Positions 15,760 to 24,257 of a stretch of 33,689 nt of DNA are shown piece after piece. The notes under the pieces were generated by a model, which searched no databases, was not told where the DNA came from, and saw only the letters and a program-made list of their open reading frames with translations. Each line of letters starts with the position of its first letter. The stretch's first letter is position 1. Source of the stretch: Actinomadura logoneensis (lineage in GTDB: Bacteria; Actinomycetota; Actinomycetes; Streptosporangiales; Streptosporangiaceae); NCBI RefSeq assembly GCF_003428695.1, contig NZ_QURH01000034.1, positions 1-33,689 of the forward strand, in the 5' to 3' direction. The position numbers and the translations under genes are program-made.

Positions 15760-17154
15760 TCAACCGGCCAATCCGCGCAGCCAGGCGTACAGGTTCAGCA
15801 GTCCGAACGCCAAGGGGAACAGGCTCACGATCAGCACCATGTCGAGGATGTCGCCAGCGCGTCCCCAGAAGGGGGACGGCTTGCTCACGGGAAGCCGGAG
15901 AGCCATCGTCATCATCAGGGCCACCGTGAGCAGTACGGGGACCAGCATCAGCAGGACGACCGAAAGCGGCGGCTCGGTCAGAGCGACTCGCAAGGCCAGC
16001 AAGGCCAGCCCCGCCAGGCCGGACCCGAGCATCCAGAACCTCTGACCCCGCCCGTGGAAGACCCGTGCGCGAAGCAGCAGTACCACCGACAGGCAGACGC
16101 TCATCGTCGTCGGCAGCCAGCCGCGCTCCGGGACCACGAGCAGGTGCGCCGCCAGGCAGGCCAGGCCGACTCCGGCGACGAGGCCGGTCGCGAAGCGGTC
16201 GGCGTCGCGGGTCCGGCGCAACAGGCTGGGGCCGTCGAAGGTCCGGGCCGCGCTTCGGAGCTCCTCGGCGTTCTCGGGGACGGGCGGCAGCGGCAGCCGG
16301 GCCAGCCGGAACGCCAGCGACGGGATCAACGCGGTCAGCGCCAGGCAGGCCGCCGCGACACAGGCCGCCACACCGTCCGCGGGCCAGCCGAAACCCTGGA
16401 CGCACCCGGCGGCGACCACGCCGAGCAGGGAGGTGAACCCCACGCCGAGGAAGGTGGGAAGGCCCTCGGTGATCGCGAACGCGGCGACCACGGCGACGAA
16501 CGTGACCGCTCCCAGCCCTGCCAGGAGGTGCAGGGGACCGAGCGAGACCAGCGAGACGGGGCGAGCCGGAGCCAGCAGCCCGCCCAGGAAGGCGTACGGC
16601 AGAGCGCCGTAGCCGAGGGCCGCGCCCGCGCCCGCGTCCCCGACCGCGCGTGACAGCACGACACCGCCGACGAGCAGCAAGGCCGCGACGGTGGACGAGG
16701 CGATCGCCAGAGCCCCCCATGGAGGGCCCGCCGCCGCGAGGCCGACGGCGCCGACCATGAGGGCCGCGGCGGCGCAGAGCAGGCCGGATCGGCGGGTCAG
16801 CTCGGGCCGCCAGCGGTCGCCGTGCTCGTTGATCCCGGTCGCGACCACGTCCGCGACGTCGTCGAACGAAACCTCGGGGATCTGCGAAAGCCCAGGTCGG
16901 AAGTAGAGCACCTCGCCGTCGCGCACTCCGAGGGCCGACAGTGATTTCGACTCGTCGAACGGAGCCTCGTCGAGACGCTGCAGGACCCAGCCGGAATGCG
17001 CGAGTCCGGAGTTGGCGAGATCGATTCCGGCGACTTTCAGCAGCGTGGGCAGCATGTGCGCCAAAGGAATATCGGCGGGCAGTGACACGTCCACTCGGCG
17101 ATTCACGGCGACGAGGGCCACGCGGCACAGGTCGACACCGATCGTCGGATTCAC
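15760..17154 (-). CDS. eccD: ESX core component EccD, polytopic membrane channel subunit
   Basis: This protein has 464 residues. GTG 17154 is chosen because GGGAGG lies four bases upstream, although an in-frame ATG exists at 17196. Residues 1-86 form the ubiquitin-like cytoplasmic domain (CRVALVAVNRRVDVSLPADIPLAHMLPTLLKV ... GEVLYFRPG). From about residue 120 the protein is a chain of roughly 11 hydrophobic helices, with one larger cytoplasmic loop (RLPLPPVPENAEELRSAARTFDGPSLLRRTRDADR), as in EccD. It would form the membrane core with EccB and EccC. It is divergent from eccC across 108 bp and is first in an operon with eccB. Confidence 0.92.
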   Translation of the reverse strand: MNPTIGVDLCRVALVAVNRRVDVSLPADIPLAHMLPTLLKVAGIDLANSGLAHSGWVLQRLDEAPFDESKSLSALGVRDGEVLYFRPGLSQIPEVSFDDVADVVATGINEHGDRWRPELTRRSGLLCAAAALMVGAVGLAAAGPPWGALAIASSTVAALLLVGGVVLSRAVGDAGAGAALGYGALPYAFLGGLLAPARPVSLVSLGPLHLLAGLGAVTFVAVVAAFAITEGLPTFLGVGFTSLLGVVAAGCVQGFGWPADGVAACVAAACLALTALIPSLAFRLARLPLPPVPENAEELRSAARTFDGPSLLRRTRDADRFATGLVAGVGLACLAAHLLVVPERGWLPTTMSVCLSVVLLLRARVFHGRGQRFWMLGSGLAGLALLALRVALTEPPLSVVLLMLVPVLLTVALMMTMALRLPVSKPSPFWGRAGDILDMVLIVSLFPLAFGLLNLYAWLRGLAG

Positions 17155-17262
17155 TCGGCCTCCCGGAGGGCTCGACTTCACACCCGCCACGATCATTAGG
17201 ATGACCGGTCATTGACTACCAGTCTTGACGGATCGGCGCCAGTCATCGGAGGGGCCAGAGAG
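17155..17262. promoter_or_regulatory. eccD/eccC divergent promoter region with a 12-bp palindrome
   Basis: ATGACCGGTCAT at 17201-17212 is a perfect palindrome. It overlaps TAGGAT (17197-17202), a possible -10 for eccC. The region also holds repeated TTGAC/TGAC steps at 17212-17228. A regulator bound here could control both ESX core transcripts. The eccC ribosome site GGAGGGG is at 17248-17254. No convincing -35 was found. Confidence 0.35.
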
Positions 17263-20200
17263 ATGGGCATTGTCCTCGTCAGCCGTCCAGAACGCCCTTC
17301 ACCTCCGCAGATACCGCAGGGAGAAATCGTTCTGGAGCCTCCCCCGGAGGTTCCCGAGTCGGTGAGCCAGGGCTTCTCCGGATTGCTGACCTACCTGCCG
17401 ATGGCGGCGAGCGGCGGCGCGATGGGCCTGATGTTCATGGGCGGCTCCGGCGGCGGGAACCCGATCATGTGGGTGGCGAGCGGGCTGTTCGGGCTGTCCA
17501 TGGTCGGTATGGGCTTCGGGCACATGGGCCAGGGGGCGGGCGAGCGCAAGCAGCGGTTGAACGGCGCGCGACGCGACTACTACCGCTACCTCGACCAGGT
17601 CCGCGTCCGCGTGCGCAAGGCGGCGAGGCAGCAGCGTGAGGCACTGGAGTGGACGGGGCCGGAGCCGCGGACGCTGTGGTCGCTGGCGATGAGCCACCGG
17701 CTGTGGGAACGGCGTCCTTCCGACACCGACTTCGGACAGGCCCGCATCGGACGCGGCCGGCAGCGGCTCGCGCTCGAACTGGTCGTCCCGGAGACCAAGC
17801 CGATCGAGGATCTCGAGCCGATGTGCGCGGGAGCGCTGCGCCGGTTCCTGCGTGCGCACTCGACCGTCCCGGACCTTCCGGTGGCGGTGTCGCTGCCCGC
17901 GTTCGCCCGGGTCGTCCCCACCGGTGACCCCCAGGCCGTCCGGGCGATGGTCCGGGCGATGCTGGCGCAGAGCGCGACGTTCCACGCGCCGGACGACCTG
18001 CGGATCTCGGTGTGCGTGTCGCCGGAACGGATGGCCGAGTGGCAGTGGACCAAGTGGCTGCCGCACTGCCTGCACCCCACCGAGCAGGACGCGGCCGGGC
18101 CCGTCCGGCTGTTGGCCGGGAGCCTGACCGAGCTAGAGGAACGACTCGGTCAGGAGATCAAAGACCGCCCCCGCTTCGGCCCCGGTGTCGACAGTGACGA
18201 CCTGCCGTACCACATCGTCGTCGTGGACGGCGGCGAGGTCTCGCCGGACTCGCAGATCGGCGCGGACGGTATCAAGGGCGTGTGCGTCGTGGACCTGAGC
18301 GGCTCGGTGTCACCGACGTCCGACGCGTCCACGCTCCGGCTGAACGTCACGCACGACCGGCTGGAGATGCTCGAGCGCGACCATCTGGGCAAGGACGTCG
18401 TGTCTCCGCTCGGGCGACCCGACGCGCTCAGTCCCGTGCAGGCCGAAGCCCTGGCCATGAAGCTCGCCCCGCTCCGGGCGAAAGCGCCCGAGGAACCGGA
18501 GCAGAACGCGCTGGCGGGCAATCTCACCCTCACCTCCCTGCTGGGCCTTCGGTCGCCGCGTGAACTCGATCTGGCCCGGACGTGGCGTCCCCGTGCGCCG
18601 CGCAACCGGCTGCGCGTGCCGATCGGCGTCGACGCGCAGGGCCGCCCGGTCGAGCTGGACATCAAAGAGTCGGCCCAGGGAGGCGTCGGCCCGCACGGCT
18701 TGCTGATCGGGGCTACCGGGTCAGGGAAGTCGGAGCTGCTGCGGACGCTGGTGCTCGGCCTGGTGATGACGCACTCGTCGGAGGTGCTGAACTTCGTCCT
18801 GGTCGACTTCAAGGGCGGCGCGACCTTCCTGGGGATGGAGGGCCTGCAGCACGTGTCGGCCATCATCACCAACCTGGAGGACGAGCTCCCCCTGGTCGAC
18901 CGCATGTACGACGCCCTGCACGGCGAGATGGTCCGCCGCCAGGAATGGCTGCGCGCCGCCGGCAACTACGCCTCGCTGCGCGACTACGAGAAGGCCCGGC
19001 GACTCGAAGAGGGCAAGCTCCGCGGGCTGGACAACCACCTGTCGTACCGCATCGGTCTGCGGACGTTCTCCGCGATGGAGTCCCGCGTCGTCCTCGGCGT
19101 CCCCGACGCCTACGAACTGCCGTCGCAGCCGGGCAACGGTTACCTCAAGCTGGACGTGGCCACCATGACGCGGTTCAAGGCGGCCTACGTCTCCGGGCCG
19201 GTCGATGACGAGCAGCAGAGCATCGGCCAGGACGGGCCCGCGCGTCCGCGCCAGATCCTCCCGTACGGCCCCGTCTACCTCCCGCTGCCGAAGACACCGG
19301 AGTCCCATGAGGCCAAGCCGCTTCAGCGGGCCGGCGAGGAGAGCCTGTTCGACGTGATCGTCAAGCAGATCGCCGGGAACGGTCCCCCGGCGCACGAGAT
19401 CTGGCTGCCGCCGCTGGACGTCCCACCGACCGTCGACGAGCTTCTCCCCCCGCTGTCGCCGACACCGGACCTGGGGCTGACGACGGCGGGCTGGGACGGG
19501 CGCGGACGGCTCGCCGCCGTGGTCGGGATCATCGACCGTCCCTTCGACCAGCGCCGCGATCCGTTCTGGGTCGATCTGTCGGCGGCGTCCGGACACGTCG
19601 CGATGGTCGGGGCGCCGCAGACCGGAAAGTCCACCATGCTGCGCTCGCTGATCGCCTCACTCGCGCTGCTCCACACCCCGCAGGAGGTCCAGTTCTACTG
19701 CCTGGACTTCGGCGGCGGCACGCTCAGCGGCCTGTCCGGGCTGCCGCACGTCGGCGGGGTCGCGTCCCGCCTGGACGCCGACCGGGTCCGCCGGACGGTG
19801 GCGGAGGTGTCGACCCTTCTGGAACACCGCGAGCGGGAGTTCACCGAACGCGGCATCGACTCGATCGCGGCCTACCGGCGCATGCGGGCGTCCGGGCGGA
19901 TCGAGGGGGACGGCTTCGGCGACGTGTTCCTGGTCGTGGACAACTGGATGACGCTGCGCCAGGAATACGAGCACCTCGAGGAGGTCATCACCGACCTCGC
20001 GGCACGCGGTCTCGGCTACGGCGTCCACGTGGTCGCGACGGCCGGCAAGTGGTCGGAGTTCCGGATGGCGATCCGGGACGTGTTCGGCACCCGGCTGGAG
20101 CTGCGGCTCGGCGACCCCTACGAGTCGGAGATCGACCGCCGGCTCGCCGAGAACGTCCCGGCCGGACGTCCGGGGCGGGGGTTGACCCGTGACGGCCTCC

Positions 20201-21060
20201 ACTTCCTCGCCGCGCTTCCCCGGACGGACGGCCACGGCTCCGCCGAGGACCTCGCGGAAGGCGTCACGGCGATGGTGAACGCGGTGCGGGAAGCGTGGCG
20301 GGGGCCGGTCGCGCCGCCCGTCCGCCTGCTCCCGGACACCCTGCCGGTCTCCGAACTGGACACCGTGCCGCCCGAACCCTGGCGGGTGCCCATCGGCATC
20401 GACGAGAACGCGCTCGCACCGATCGCACTGGACTTCCAGGCCGACCCGCACTTCGTCGTCGTCGGCGATAACGAGAGCGGCAAGACGAACCTCCTCCGGC
20501 GGATCGCCGGAGGCCTCGCGGAGCGGCACGACCCGGACGAGGCCAAGCTGATCTTCGTCGACTACCGCCGGACCCTGCTCGACACCGTCGACACCGACCA
20601 GCGCGTCGGGTACGCGGCCTCGTCGTCCGCGGCCGCCGAGCTGATCCTGGACCTCGTGGAGGTTCTCAACGACCGGCTCCCGCCGGCCGACCTGACCGCC
20701 GAGCAGCTGCGGGCGCGCTCGTGGTGGAGCGGCAGCGACGTCTTCCTCTTCGTCGAGGACTACGAGCTGGTCGCCACGGGGAGCAACCCGCTCCTCCCAC
20801 TCGTGGAGCTGCTTCCCCAGGCCCGCGACATCGGCCTCCACCTCGTCCTGTCCCGGGCCATGGGAGGGGTCGGGCGGGCGTTGTACGACCCGGTGATCCA
20901 GCAACTCAAGGACATGATGACGCCCGCGCTCATCATGTCCGGCAGCAAGGAGGAGGGCCCCCTGTTCGGGGAGATCCGTCCCGCCCCGCTCCCGGTCGGG
21001 CGGGGCATGCTCACCGACCGCCGGCGCGGGGCCCGGCTGATCCAGACGGCGCTCCTCTGA
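17263..21060 (+). CDS. eccC: ESX core ATPase EccC, single-chain form with three FtsK/SpoIIIE domains
   Basis: This 1265-residue motor of the ESX system is fused, unlike the EccCa/EccCb split of mycobacterial ESX-1. ATG 17263 is chosen for GGAGGGG eight bases upstream; an in-frame TTG at 17212 has no site. Two membrane helices lie at about 39-60 and 66-86. Domain 1 has GATGSGKS at 483-490 and VDFKGGA with Asp515. Domain 2 has GAPQTGKS at 783-790 and LDFGGG with Asp815. Domain 3 has GDNESGKT at 1068-1075 and VDYRR with Asp1100. The later domains bind the YxxxD/E signal of EsxB-type substrates in known systems. The last 50 bp overlap the convergent mycosin gene. Confidence 0.94.
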   Translation: MGIVLVSRPERPSPPQIPQGEIVLEPPPEVPESVSQGFSGLLTYLPMAASGGAMGLMFMGGSGGGNPIMWVASGLFGLSMVGMGFGHMGQGAGERKQRLNGARRDYYRYLDQVRVRVRKAARQQREALEWTGPEPRTLWSLAMSHRLWERRPSDTDFGQARIGRGRQRLALELVVPETKPIEDLEPMCAGALRRFLRAHSTVPDLPVAVSLPAFARVVPTGDPQAVRAMVRAMLAQSATFHAPDDLRISVCVSPERMAEWQWTKWLPHCLHPTEQDAAGPVRLLAGSLTELEERLGQEIKDRPRFGPGVDSDDLPYHIVVVDGGEVSPDSQIGADGIKGVCVVDLSGSVSPTSDASTLRLNVTHDRLEMLERDHLGKDVVSPLGRPDALSPVQAEALAMKLAPLRAKAPEEPEQNALAGNLTLTSLLGLRSPRELDLARTWRPRAPRNRLRVPIGVDAQGRPVELDIKESAQGGVGPHGLLIGATGSGKSELLRTLVLGLVMTHSSEVLNFVLVDFKGGATFLGMEGLQHVSAIITNLEDELPLVDRMYDALHGEMVRRQEWLRAAGNYASLRDYEKARRLEEGKLRGLDNHLSYRIGLRTFSAMESRVVLGVPDAYELPSQPGNGYLKLDVATMTRFKAAYVSGPVDDEQQSIGQDGPARPRQILPYGPVYLPLPKTPESHEAKPLQRAGEESLFDVIVKQIAGNGPPAHEIWLPPLDVPPTVDELLPPLSPTPDLGLTTAGWDGRGRLAAVVGIIDRPFDQRRDPFWVDLSAASGHVAMVGAPQTGKSTMLRSLIASLALLHTPQEVQFYCLDFGGGTLSGLSGLPHVGGVASRLDADRVRRTVAEVSTLLEHREREFTERGIDSIAAYRRMRASGRIEGDGFGDVFLVVDNWMTLRQEYEHLEEVITDLAARGLGYGVHVVATAGKWSEFRMAIRDVFGTRLELRLGDPYESEIDRRLAENVPAGRPGRGLTRDGLHFLAALPRTDGHGSAEDLAEGVTAMVNAVREAWRGPVAPPVRLLPDTLPVSELDTVPPEPWRVPIGIDENALAPIALDFQADPHFVVVGDNESGKTNLLRRIAGGLAERHDPDEAKLIFVDYRRTLLDTVDTDQRVGYAASSSAAAELILDLVEVLNDRLPPADLTAEQLRARSWWSGSDVFLFVEDYELVATGSNPLLPLVELLPQARDIGLHLVLSRAMGGVGRALYDPVIQQLKDMMTPALIMSGSKEEGPLFGEIRPAPLPVGRGMLTDRRRGARLIQTALL

Positions 21061-22453
21061 GCCCGCGGCCACCCCGGTCCCCGGAGCCGATCACACCGCC
21101 ATCGGGGCCGATGTCGTGGGCATCGTCCTGCTCCGGCCGGAACGGGAGGCCGACCCATCCAGGACGCCAGCCTCGGCGTCGGCCCAAGGGGACGACGACG
21201 CCCGCGAGCGCGGCGAGGGCCGCCGCCCCCAGCGTTCCGCCGGCCACCGCGACGGCGATCGTCTGGACATGTCCGTCGCGCCTGGCCGGTGGCGCGAACC
21301 GGGCAGGCACGGGCGGCCTCATCGCGGGGCCGCCCGACGTCTCCTCTGGGAGCACCGCCGTGACGGCCTGAAGCGGGTTGACCATGCCTCGTCCCGTGGC
21401 GGTCCCGACATTTCCGTCTGCGGTCGCGACGACGCGATGGACAACTTGCTGGGGGGTGAGTGCGGGATGCCGGGCGCGGACAAGCGTCACGACCCCGGAG
21501 ACGAACGCCGCCGAGAAGCTGGTGCCGTCCGCCTGGAGGTTGTAGCCGTCACCGGTCCACGCCGTGTACACGTCTTTGCCGGGCGCGGCGACATCGACGC
21601 GTGAGCCGAGGTTGGAGTTCTCGTCGCGCGAGCCGTCCCGGCCGAGGGCCGCGACCGAGAGCACGCCCGGATAGCTCGCCGGGTAGGCGGGTCCCTCGTC
21701 GCCGTTCTTCTTCTTGCTGTTCCCCGCGGCGGCGACCACGACGGCGCCGTGCGCGATGGCGTACTGAACGGCACGTCTGAGCTCCGGAGTGTCCGCGGTG
21801 CGGATCGAGACGTTGACGACCCGGGCTCCCGTGTCGACGGCGGCCCGGATCGACCTCGGCAGGCGGTCGCCGCCCTGGTCGTCCTGCCCGGCGTTCTGCT
21901 GCTTGACGATCACCAGGTGGGCGTCGGGCGCGACCCCGCTCAGCGGGATGCGGCGCGCCGCCATGTCGTTTCCCGCAACCAGCGCGGCGACGCCGGTGCC
22001 ATGGCCGTCGCAGTCGCGGCGTCCCGTCCCTGTGACGTCGATGAAGTCGGAGGAGGCGACCCGTCCGGCCAGCATCGGGTGGTGGACGTCCGCGCCGCTG
22101 TCCACCACCGCCACCGTCACTCCCGCGCCCCGCGTCAGCGGCCACACCCGCTCGAACGCCAGGCGCTCCTGGGCCCATGAGGCCGGCACCGCGCCACGGT
22201 AGCCGCGTTGAGGGTTGCATTCAGGGGCCGGAGTCTCCACCGGTGGCGGCGTCGCCGTGGGCGTCTTGGTCGGAGAGGGCTTGGCTGAAGGCGGCTTGGA
22301 ACTGGCGGATGGCCTCGGCTTCGGCTTCGGGGTGTGTTTGGTGGGCGCCACCTGAGGCGCCTCGCGCTCCGCAGGGGCCGCCCACGCGGGGACGGCGAGA
22401 ACCGTGGCGAGCACCAGACAACCGCCCGCCGCGACGAACCCCGGTACACGCAT
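21011..22453 (-). CDS. Mycosin-type membrane-anchored subtilase (S8 family), second of two
   Basis: This 480-residue ESX protease starts at ATG 22453, with GGGAGGAG five bases upstream. A signal peptide (VAAGGCLVLATVLAVPAWAA) is followed by a long Lys/Pro/Ser/Thr-rich linker (residues about 30-77) that probably crosses the cell wall. The triad is Asp118 (VVDSGAD), His151 (GHGTGVAA) and Ser312 (GTSFSAAF), with oxyanion Asn245 (AAAGN). Cys79 and Cys148 could form a disulfide. A C-terminal membrane helix at about 398-424 is followed by a 55-residue Gly/Arg/Asp-rich cytoplasmic tail, encoded partly within the overlap with eccC. It has a longer linker and tail than the other mycosin here, so the two are paralogues with diverged ends. 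Confidence 0.9.
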   Translation of the reverse strand: MRVPGFVAAGGCLVLATVLAVPAWAAPAEREAPQVAPTKHTPKPKPRPSASSKPPSAKPSPTKTPTATPPPVETPAPECNPQRGYRGAVPASWAQERLAFERVWPLTRGAGVTVAVVDSGADVHHPMLAGRVASSDFIDVTGTGRRDCDGHGTGVAALVAGNDMAARRIPLSGVAPDAHLVIVKQQNAGQDDQGGDRLPRSIRAAVDTGARVVNVSIRTADTPELRRAVQYAIAHGAVVVAAAGNSKKKNGDEGPAYPASYPGVLSVAALGRDGSRDENSNLGSRVDVAAPGKDVYTAWTGDGYNLQADGTSFSAAFVSGVVTLVRARHPALTPQQVVHRVVATADGNVGTATGRGMVNPLQAVTAVLPEETSGGPAMRPPVPARFAPPARRDGHVQTIAVAVAGGTLGAAALAALAGVVVPLGRRRGWRPGWVGLPFRPEQDDAHDIGPDGGVIGSGDRGGRGLRGAPSGSAGPRAGGR

Positions 22454-22582
22454 ACCGCGCTCCTCCCACGAAGTGAGACCCGGCGGACGAAAGTAGTCGA
22501 TCTCCCACCCTGGGGCCATCTTCCGGTGGTCAGACGGTGTGGCCTGCCGAGTCAAGAGGACCTCGCGGCGGGCGCGGGCCGC

Positions 22583-23749
22583 TCAGGGGGTGTTGTGGCG
22601 GATGTCGTTGAGGGTCTTCTGCATGTCGGTCTTCTCGTTGGGTGGGCCGGTGAGCTGGACGGCGACGGCGGTGTCGAGCGGGCCGCCCTTGCGGGAGGCG
22701 AAGACGTGGCTCATCGCCACGCGGACGACGGTCTCGTTGCGGCTGTTGCTGCCGGTCTCCTCGGCGTACTGGGTGGTGGGGTCGGTGGCGTGCCAGGACT
22801 TGTGGTCGACGGCCAGGGCGTTGCGGGCGGTCTCGCGCTGGGTGGGGCCGCAGCCGGACGGGCAGGACTGGAGGGCGACCAGGCCGCCGGCGCTGGTGCC
22901 GCCGGTCGGCGGGAAGCCCTTGCCCTCGTGGACACAGATCCAGCGGTTGGTGAACCCCGGCTTGTCGCTGCGCATGCAGCCCCATCCCTCCGGGACGTTG
23001 AAGGAGAAGGGGAAGCCGTTCAGCCTCATGAGGTAGGGCTTGTCGCCGCTGCCGAACGTCGGGCCCGCGACGAGCCCCTTGCCGCCGGACGGTCCGGGGG
23101 TCTCCGACGGGGGCGGGCCGCTCTCCGACGGCGTCGGAGCGGGGGTCTCGCTCCCCGGCGCCGGAGTGGAGATGACGGGCGAGGAGGCCGTGATGGTGGG
23201 GGTCTGCTCGTCGTCCCCGGTGAGCAGGACGACCACCGCGGCGATCACGAGGCAGAAGAAGACCGCGAGCGCGGCCAGCGGGACGAACACCGGGACGCCG
23301 CGCGACGGGCTCAGCGGTGGCGTGAACGTGGGCGTGGGCGTGGGCACGGGCGGCGGATCGTGCGGCTCTGCCGACCAGTGCGGGGCGAAGGCGGGCACGT
23401 TCGCGGGCGTCGGCTCGCCGGTGGACAGCGCCGCCGCGTCCAGCAGGCGCAGGACGTCCTCCAGAGCGCCGCCGCCGTACGGGACGGCCACCCAGATCGG
23501 CGGGACGTCCGTGGAGCCCGTGACCTGACGGCCCGCGCCGAACCCGCTGACCGCCGACGCCAGCCGGGCGCGCACGCCGGGGTCGGCGGCGGCGGTCGGG
23601 TGGAGGACGCCGACGACGGCCTTCTCCCGGCGGGCGTCCTCGGCGAGGTAGACGGTGCCCGCCCCGTGCGAGCCGAGGCGGCCGAGCAGGGTGTGCCCGG
23701 CCAGCAGACGCGGGTCGGCGAGGTGCAGCGGTTCGGGGTTCGGCTCCAC
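22583..23749 (-). CDS. Membrane protein with a truncated, inactive kinase N-lobe and an external domain
   Basis: This 388-residue protein begins like a Ser/Thr kinase: LLAGHTLLGRLGSHGAGTVYLAEDARREKAVVGVL has the glycine-loop pattern at 23-34 and the following strands. The ATP-binding Lys of the VAIK strand is missing (VVGVL), and there is no catalytic loop, DFG or C-lobe. After about residue 110 comes a Pro-rich stretch, one membrane helix (about 153-177), a Pro/Ser/Thr-rich linker and an external domain of about 150 residues with cysteines (GWGCMRS, RWICVHE, SCPSGCG). It cannot phosphorylate. It could bind nucleotide or partner with the complete kinase gene 0.5 kb away on the other strand. 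The GGGACACC sequence before the ATG is a weak ribosome site. Confidence 0.65.
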   Translation of the reverse strand: MEPNPEPLHLADPRLLAGHTLLGRLGSHGAGTVYLAEDARREKAVVGVLHPTAAADPGVRARLASAVSGFGAGRQVTGSTDVPPIWVAVPYGGGALEDVLRLLDAAALSTGEPTPANVPAFAPHWSAEPHDPPPVPTPTPTFTPPLSPSRGVPVFVPLAALAVFFCLVIAAVVVLLTGDDEQTPTITASSPVISTPAPGSETPAPTPSESGPPPSETPGPSGGKGLVAGPTFGSGDKPYLMRLNGFPFSFNVPEGWGCMRSDKPGFTNRWICVHEGKGFPPTGGTSAGGLVALQSCPSGCGPTQRETARNALAVDHKSWHATDPTTQYAEETGSNSRNETVVRVAMSHVFASRKGGPLDTAVAVQLTGPPNEKTDMQKTLNDIRHNTP

Positions 23750-23878
23750 GGGTGTCCCCTTTCGTCCGGTCTCCCGAGTTGGACGGGCGACCGGGCGGCC
23801 GCGCTCCCTCCGGCGCGGATCTGGTTAGCCGTGCGAAAGTTTTTTGACGAAGCGGCCGCTCGGCAGGAATACCGGGAA

Positions 23879-23913
23879 GGATCTTGCGGTTGCAACTATC
23901 GCGTACAAGATCC
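23879..23913. promoter_or_regulatory. Perfect 8-bp-arm inverted repeat upstream of the 60-codon ORF
   Basis: GGATCTTG (23879-23886) and CAAGATCC (23906-23913) are perfect inverse complements separated by 19 bases. The element lies between the pseudokinase-like gene (start 23749, minus) and the 60-codon ORF (start 23955, plus), 42 bases before the latter. It could be an operator for a divergent promoter or an mRNA hairpin. TTGCGG and CAAGAT within it, 16 bases apart, are a possible weak promoter. Confidence 0.35.
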
Positions 23914-23954
23914 CGCACGGCGGGTGACCCCTCTTCGAGATGAAGGAGATCACC

Positions 23955-24137
23955 GTGCAGAGCAGCATTCCGATGCCTCGCCACGACGAGAACAAGACCG
24001 TGCGGACCCGTTCACTCCGGGCGCTCGCGGTGGCGGCGCGACTGGAACGCCACCACGCCCCCGAGGCGCCGCCCGGCGTCTCCGACGGGCGGGTCGCGCG
24101 CCGGCCGGCGCAGCACCGCACCCCTGAGAACGTCTGA
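23955..24137 (+). CDS. Small basic hypothetical protein (60 residues)
   Basis: GTG 23955 has GAAGGAG six bases upstream, a near-ideal ribosome site, which is the main reason to believe this ORF. An ATG five codons earlier lacks such a site. The product is basic and hydrophilic, with no signal peptide or membrane helix: it has a helix-like stretch (TVRTRSLRALAVAARLERHHAPEAP) and an Arg/Pro-rich end. It is followed 16 bases later by a strong hairpin, so it may be a complete single-gene transcript. Family unknown; a regulatory small protein or peptide precursor are possibilities without direct support. Confidence 0.5.
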   Translation: MQSSIPMPRHDENKTVRTRSLRALAVAARLERHHAPEAPPGVSDGRVARRPAQHRTPENV

Positions 24138-24153
24138 ACATCCAGGTCCGACC

Positions 24154-24187
24154 GTGGCCCCCGCGCGAGATTTCGCGCGGGGGCCAC
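24154..24187 (+). terminator. Strong hairpin after the 60-codon ORF, probable terminator
   Basis: Arms GTGGCCCCCGCGCG (24154-24167) and CGCGCGGGGGCCAC (24174-24187) pair perfectly over 14 bp with a 6-base AGATTT loop. There is no U tail, which is usual for actinomycete terminators. It separates the small ORF from the kinase gene. Confidence 0.7.
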
Positions 24188-24257
24188 GCCCATGGGTGGG
24201 ACAAACTAGGATTTTCTGACCACACCGCTGAGACGTCTGCGACGGGGGAGAAGCCGA

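Noticed and set aside
1204..22453. Search for an eccE gene in the ESX locus
   Set aside because: No protein with the EccE layout (two N-terminal membrane helices and a large C-terminal domain of about 300 residues) was found. The two-TM 204-residue protein is too short and has a different tail.
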